DNA of 64,000 nucleotides. It comes from Tetrapyrgos nigripes (taxonomy: Eukaryota; Basidiomycota; Agaricomycetes; Agaricales; Campanellaceae). The notes below the pieces were generated by a model that saw only the letters and a program-made list of their open reading frames with translations, was not told the DNA's origin and made no database searches. Of this stretch, positions 58,441-64,000 are shown one piece after another; within the stretch, counting starts at the first letter, position 1; each line of letters opens with the position of its first letter. Location of the stretch: the NCBI GenBank assembly GCA_013368315.1, contig JAACJM010000198.1, positions 91,737 to 155,736 of the forward strand. Direction: 5' to 3'. Position numbers and translations under genes: made by a program.

Positions 58441-61225
58441 GTGGACAGCCAACCCGAAGTGTCTCAAGCTTCCACGTCTGCGTCTGCACCTGCTGCCACC
58501 GTTACAAAGGGATTGAGTAGTGTGAGACTTGCATTCAACAAGAGATATGAAGGAAAGACCATGGGGGAGATTCTTCATATGTGCTGGCTTCGCTTCTCAT
58601 CATTTCGTCTCTCACTTGCTTCTGCTGTAGCTATCCTCACTGCAAAGTTTCAATGCCCCAACGCTTCTAACGTCTATAATCATATCCACGCTCCTACCCT
58701 CGAGATGCACAAGGGAGAGTACTCCCTGAAGTTTATTTGCAAGACGTGTGTCATAGTTTTTGTATTTTATTCATGCTGTGCTCATTTTACCTCTAGAAAA
58801 CCCAGTATCAGCTTACGCCGCGCACCATGGGAGGACTCAACTGGCAACCTCAGGAAGCACATTAACTCCTGTGACCCCAAAGAGAAAGGTAGCATTGTGG
58901 AGCTCATTGCAACCCAACGCTATGACGCTGCCAAGCTTTGCTTTCTCCTTGCTATTTGGGTTACACATCGCAAATGCCCATTCAAGATGATTGATGACCT
59001 GGAGCTTCATGAAATCCTTACTATGCTCTATCATCGGGTCTGACATTCCGCACTCCACTACAATCTCCCGCGACGTCAAGATGATACATGAAATGGCCAA
59101 AGTCAAGGTTATTTCAGAATTGAGTGTGCGTTTTTCTACTTTTCGCTGACTGTCTCTCTGCTGATCCTTCTTGCCAGGCATACACCGGAAGGATTCATTT
59201 TGCCCTTGATGGGTGGTCTTCGCCAAACCATCTATCTATCCTTGGTATCTCTCTCATACGCTACCACGACCGTAAGCTACAGGAGATGACTCTGGATTTT
59301 GTTCAGTGAGCAATTATATTATTCTTGTACCCGTTTAAGCTGATAAGATGTTCTGCACTTGGCGAAATATTTTGGCCAACATGTTCCTGAAGGTGCTTCA
59401 AGACTTCAGAATCGACCAGAAGATTCTCGCTGTTGCTGGTGATAATGTGGAAAACAACTCAACCATGATCACTCATCTTGGGACGCTTCTTGGCAACTTC
59501 GATGGTCACAAGGCTCGAGTCCGGTGCTTTGCGCACATCATGAATCTTGTGGTCAAGGCGATACTGTCTGTGTTCACTGGCAAAACTAAGGTCACCGAAC
59601 TTGGCTTGATCTTGAGAAGGACGAGCAGGAGGAGGAAGAGGAGGAAGACATTAACACTGCTGAGGATGACGAGTTGGATCCCGATCGGGAAGCTTTTGAT
59701 GAAGAGGTGATTGAGAAGGTGAATGACAAAATGGACGAGCTAGCTGCTGCGCATGCAATTAAGATCACGGTTGGGGATTTCAAAGAGGGCAAGAAAGGAA
59801 TGGCAAAGGTGCGCTCTCAGTCATCTATTTCTTCTCCAGTCATTGATGCCTTTTCTCTTTCTCACTTTCAGTGTGTCGGCTTCTTGCAAGAACTATTACA
59901 ACTGCGACTTCCGTGAAGACCTGAAGGAGTTGGCAGTGACTCAAGGCCTGAAGACACAGCATACTCTCAGTCAACCGGTCACAACAGATGGAACACCACA
60001 TCGGAGATGATCAACGGAGCTGTCGAAATAGAGGAGTGTATTATGGATGTCACCAACCGACCAGCATGGAACAAGCCCAATGGGCAAGAAACTACGTCAA
60101 CTCTGTCCTGAAGAAAAGGAGTGGAAAGTCCTCAAAGATCTTCAAGAACCTCTCGATGTATGTTTTGATTTAACTCTTTCTCGAATCTATGCTCATGATC
60201 ATTTCTACAGCTCTTCCTTTCAAAGACGAAGGAGTACTCCCAGTCCTCTGTCGCCTTTCTCCACAATGTCATCCTAGACATGGACTCTTTCCGTGAAGCC
60301 CTATCAGATGTGCGGGATGATGCAGCAAAACATCCTGCTGTCCGGTACTCGATGGTCAAAGGTATAAGCTGTGCTTGACAAATACTACAGCTTGACCGAT
60401 GACTCAGAGTTATATCATGCTGTTATGAGTGAGTTTCTTTGTTTCTTTTTCTTTTGTCTTTACTCTCGCTCACTGGTTTTTTCAGTTATGCACCCCAAGT
60501 ACAAAGCTCAGTACTTTCGTGACAAGGGGTGGAGGAAGACTGGATCAAGACTGCCATTCAGATTGCCCGCCAGATTTGGCAAGATCGCTATCGCCCTGTC
60601 ACCAGTCCAGATACTTCGCAATCAAAGCCAAAGGTAAAGTCTCTTATTATTTGCATTTAGTATATATCCTCAGCACACAATCGCTTTGCAGAACGCACTC
60701 CATGCCAAACATTTCGCTCAAGGAGCCAACCCCATTGACAATGCATTCGAGAAGTACATTAAGACTGCAACCAAGATGACATCGACGACCCCCTTGTGTA
60801 TTGGGAGCTACAACGGAAGAACAACCCTCATCTTGCACAAATGGGTCTAGACTACTGCTCGTACCAGGTTAGTTATATCTTTATTACTGCGAGTTTTCTC
60901 TACCTGACTATGTATCTTAGTGACCTCTGTTCATACAGAACAGTCTTTCTCGTCAGGTAGTGCCATGGTCTCTCGATTCCACCATGCATTGAACGATAGC
61001 TCTTTGCGTTCTGGGGTGGTGGTTTGTTCCTGGCATGACTTGGGCTTCATACCAATGGATGAAGTTTGCGAGAAATTCCAGCAAAACAACAAGCGATGGA
61101 AGGCTACTGCTCAATCACACGAGAGAGAGTCAGCTGCCACCGAGACTAAAGGTAAAACCAATGAAGTAGTTATTATTGACGATGATGAGTCTGGAAGCAA
61201 TGAGGGGTCTGATAGTGATGAGTAG
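58441..61225 (+). pseudogene. hAT transposase with BED finger (broken)
   Basis: Pieces in order: a Ser/Ala-rich start (TKGLSSVRLAFNKRYEG), BED zinc finger (FICKTC...WEDSTGNLRKHINSCD), RIHFALDGWSSPNHLSILGI, the RNase H-like core ILAVAGDNVENNSTMI and RVRCFAHIMNLVVKAILSV, an acidic insert, SEMINGAVEIEECIMDVTNR, KYYSLTDDSELYHAVM, and the C-terminal HTEQSFSSGSAMVSRFHHAL dimerisation region ending at 61225. Introns explain some frame changes (for example before AYTGRIHF), but others need indels (near 59600, 59985 and 60520), so a working protein is unlikely as written. Confidence 0.85.
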
Positions 61226-61443
61226 CAGTTTGTGTTACCTTTTTCTTCATGTATTGTAATGTAGTTTTACTTTCGAAATGTACGGATACGCTCGGGTTTG
61301 CAAATTTTTCAAAACTCAAACCCGTATCCGAAAGTATCTGTATCCGCTGGGTGTGGCTGTGCTGGGTACCCGGTACCCGCGGGTTCGGATGCGGGTACCC
61401 GTCCAGGTACCTGGCAATTACCCGGACCCGTGCTGAGCCCTAC

Positions 61444-62707
61444 CCTGTCCTGACACCTGGTTCCCCATCTCGACCTCTTCATTGTTGGGACCAGGTGTGT
61501 ATCTTCCTTTTCATTACTTCTTTCACCTTTACTGATGGGCACTGTAGTTCCAGTACTTATTGCTGTCTGTTAGGTATTTAATACATCTTCATCATTGGGA
61601 CCAGTTCCAGTACTTATTGCTGTCTGTTAGTCAAGTCAAGCCCATAGCTCCTCATTATCACTATCTAAGTGCTCGCCTCTTTGTGACAAGGACCTTATAG
61701 AGAGCAGGACTCAGCTATAAGAAAAACTATACTATGAACTGGCAGTATACTAGAAATGGGGTCTATTGACACTAAGTCTATAGTAGTGCCAAAAAAACAT
61801 AAGAGGAATAGGCAAAGACTACACAAACCTATAACAACTGATTGGCAGTAAAGGAATGTGAGTCATACAAGTGGAGCCCAGCATGGATGGTGGAGCTATG
61901 TGAGTCAGAATGACTACAGCTGCCAGTTCCAGAAAGGTACCCTTAGTCAAGAGGATGAAGTGAAGGGAACATAGAAAGCCCATTAGTTTTAGATAATATT
62001 CTACATTTCCTAGATACCCTAATTAGAAATTACCTACTTAATCTAGTAGTATGGACAAGCATGGACTGGTGATTAGACTAATATTTCTGTGTTTCTTATG
62101 TACCTTTTAGCGGACATTAAAAAGAAATGTAGAACTGTATAGTAGTAGCTGCGAGTAGTATAAAAGGACTAGGTATTTCTTGTAGTTACTCAAGCCATGT
62201 ACTGTAGAGTATTGGTCATCTCACTAGCACTAGCTGTAGAGACTGCAAAACATGGACTACGCTTCTACCAAATTTACCTCACTCGCATCGAGTATAAACA
62301 TAGTGTGTGGATCAATAGTGTTGAATCAAATTTGTTGGCTTTTGTGTGTTACCTTTTGTGAAACTGGTTATAAGGCATTTGGGCCTACAAATTGTGAATT
62401 GAAACTGTTGGTTATATCTTTGTGGACTTGTTATAGTCTTTGTGTGTGTTTAACTTGTGTGCATTCATGCAAAACCCCTACCAAAACCCCCAAAAGTCCT
62501 TGTAGTACAAGTGAACTGTTGAGTATTCTGACTACTCGGAACACTCACACTTTACTATTTGTATAAAAGTCTACACTTACACAAAAGACACCTATTAGTG
62601 AGGTGCTGGAGTCAGCTAGGATGTGAATAGGGGCCAGTGATGATGGTGGTGATGGCGTCATTGTCATTGTCGTTGTCGCAATTAACGCCTATACATTGGG
62701 TGTAGTA
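61444..62707. other. intergenic or decayed transposon sequence
   Basis: A 26-bp direct repeat TTCCAGTACTTATTGCTGTC (first 20 bases) occurs at 61548-61573 and 61605-61630. A TATAAAAGG box is at about 62160. No coding region is supported. Confidence 0.4.
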
Positions 62708-63360
62708 CTATCTGTCACATTCAAGGCAGTTGCTGTGTTGGCTGACAGCAAAGGTACATCTTTCTTCCCTTTCCACCATGCAGGGTACTGACCCTGTTTT
62801 CCTCGCCTTCCCGAAAGCAGTTCTCAACTGTATGGCCATGACACTTGCACTTTGGATTACTGCACAGGTCTGGGTTTGCTGGTCCAGTTCCATCATCTTC
62901 TCGGTCAGCTCCTTGACCTGAGTCTGCAGCACAGTAACACAGTCCATCCCAGGTATAGGATTTGGTCCACCACCGCCCATGAGCCTCACATGTTCCTGCA
63001 ATTGTCCTGAGGCGATGTTGAAAGACATGTTAGGGTCGGTGAGAAGAGTACCGACAACAGGGATCCATTCAGCAGTATGAGGGAAAGAGTTGAGGAACAT
63101 GGTGAGGAATGCAGGATCATCATACTTGGCTCTGACGTCTTCCACCTGTTTATGCAGTGTTCAATATTTTGCTGCATATCCATCCTCTCCTGTCACATTC
63201 CCCTCAATGTGTCCTCCCTCCATTGTCTAGCCAGGTGACTAACTAGGGTGTACTCCTTGTCAAGGAATGACCATAGTTCATGTGACTTCTTCCCTGATCC
63301 AAAACCCAATGCATCTGGGTTTTTGATGTTGTCCCAGAGGGTCAAGTAAGCAACAGATTA
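62708..63360 (-). pseudogene. gag fragment of a second copia element
   Basis: AFLTMFLNSFPHTAEWIPVV and ASGQLQEHVRLMGGGG align with the gag of the element at 48610-53969 (FLTMFLDSFPRTTEWIPVV, AAGRLQEHMRLMGG), but the nucleotide sequence has diverged clearly. Upstream gag pieces in other frames reach about 63360, where they are cut by the LTR of a third element. Its pol and LTRs are not seen. Confidence 0.8.
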
Positions 63361-63588
63361 CTTAGGTTATCTTAGCGAATAGTCTTAGCGAGAGTCACAA
63401 AGTGGGGGGTAAGAGCGTGTGAATGTATCTCGCTTGACTCTCAAGTATATATCATTAATCAGAGTAGTATAATAATATAAATAGTCTAAGTCTATCCATA
63501 TGATCATTTGACCGTATGTCCGCAGTACCTGATTGATGCCGTATGCATAATAGCTTAGTAACTTGATCATTATCATTTAATTCCAACA
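63361..63588 (-). repeat. LTR of a third copia element
   Basis: On the minus strand it begins TGTTGGAATTAAATG at 63588, preceded by the purine tract GAAGGGGAG. The other end is placed at the break in the gag fragment near 63361. AT-rich, with a TATATAT stretch at about 63445. Confidence 0.65.
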
Positions 63589-63595
63589 CTCCCCT

Positions 63596-64000
63596 TCAAG
63601 CGGATATCCCTAGTAATCGGGAGAAACACTTGATCTTATCAGCGGAGAGAGCTTTCGTAAGTATATCCGCAAGTTGATCATTAGTTGACACATGTTTAAC
63701 TCGTATGTATCGTTGATGTATCCGATCAGTAAGGAAGTTTTTACGGATATTGAAATGCTTAGTTCTCTGAGTATGTTGTTCTTCAGGAGCACGTATAATT
63801 GCCAAAGTAGATGCACTATCTGAGTTGATAAGTACTGGCTCCTGTTCGGTATTTAGAATTTCTTCTATAAAACCTTTCAAATAAATAGCTTCTTGTGAGG
63901 CATGTGCGAGTGCGCAAAGTTCAGCCTCAGTAACTGATAAAATTACCAGTGTGCCTCACTTACTTGACCAAGAAATAAGTGATTCAGCAAATTTGAATGC
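63596..64000 (-). pseudogene. pol C-terminus (RNase H end) of the third copia element, partial
   Basis: An open frame of 94 codons (63596-63880) with the RNase H end and the ADILTKAL motif of copia pol. Toward 64000 a frame or stop change (ISWSSK then stop) separates it from the upstream part. The remaining pol lies outside the window. Confidence 0.75.

Larger units (their letters stand above)
54758..61443 (+). mobile_element. 6.7-kb hAT DNA transposon carrying an OSBP gene fragment
   Basis: Both ends carry the same 17-bp inverted repeat TAGGGCTCAGCACGGGT (54758 onward, and reverse-complemented ending at 61443), followed by subterminal regions rich in ACGGGT/GGTACC words. A broken hAT transposase fills 58441-61225, and a piece of a host-type lipid-binding gene on the opposite strand fills 55900-57440. 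An 8-bp target duplication is not seen (AAGGACCA versus CCCTGTCC), so the insertion is old, rearranged, or made of two merged copies. Confidence 0.75.
63361..64000 (-). mobile_element. third copia element, 3' end (runs off window)
   Basis: The LTR is followed (upstream in element sense) by the end of pol: SVTEAELCALAHASQEAIYL, INSDSASTLAIIRAPEEQHT, RTKHFNIRKNF and NDQLADILTKALSADK, stopping just beside the LTR (frame 63596-63880 and on to 64000). The sequence differs strongly from the first element, so it is a separate copia lineage. It is inserted in the gag of the second element. Confidence 0.85.

Overview
The window is nuclear DNA of a filamentous fungus, most likely a mushroom-forming basidiomycete (Agaricomycetes). 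The genes are dense, lie on both strands, and are cut by many short introns of about 45-80 bp with GTRNGT donors and YAG acceptors. The gene families (Zn2Cys6 regulators, F-box proteins with an N-terminal coiled coil, QxW lectins, acid sphingomyelinase-like phosphodiesterases) and the transposons (copia, hAT, a KDZ-like remnant) fit this. No rRNA, tRNA, CRISPR or prokaryotic operon was recognised.

Layout. 0-6.3 kb: a Prp43-type DEAH helicase lies between two copies of a small secreted double-psi beta-barrel protein gene; the left copy runs off the window. 6.4-9.1 kb: a 17-exon secreted acid sphingomyelinase-like gene with a 7-nt microexon and an apparent frameshift. 9.6-13.4 kb: two paralogous small single-pass membrane proteins, with a non-autonomous hAT element (11064-12176) with a near-perfect target duplication inserted between them. 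14.4-26.3 kb: housekeeping genes, namely a MYST histone acetyltransferase, GAR transformylase, an Efm5-type EF1A methyltransferase, ribosomal protein eS10, an F-box pseudogene, a small hypothetical gene and ribosomal protein eL19. 28.6-30.4 kb: a Hal4/Sat4-like protein kinase. 30.8-33.7 kb: a head-to-tail array of four copies of an unrecognised gene, in different states of decay. 34-48.4 kb: a small basic/acidic protein, Vps4, a Zn2Cys6 regulator, a small mediator-like protein, a Kre9-like single-pass membrane protein, a broken F-box gene, a GT25-type glycosyltransferase and a secreted QxW lectin.

48.6-64 kb is a transposon cluster. It holds a copia retroelement with two almost identical LTRs, a 321-bp near-perfect palindrome abutting its LTR, a KDZ-like remnant, a 6.7-kb hAT element whose ends enclose a fragment of an oxysterol-binding-protein gene as well as the broken transposase, and then pieces of two further copia elements, the last running off the window.

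Several otherwise well-conserved genes (eS10, the sphingomyelinase, one array copy, an F-box gene, and gag-pol of the copia element with nearly identical LTRs) are each broken by apparent one-base indels. This pattern may reflect residual assembly indels rather than true decay and affects how the pseudogene calls should be read. Exon boundaries were inferred by eye from splice signals, phase and family conservation.
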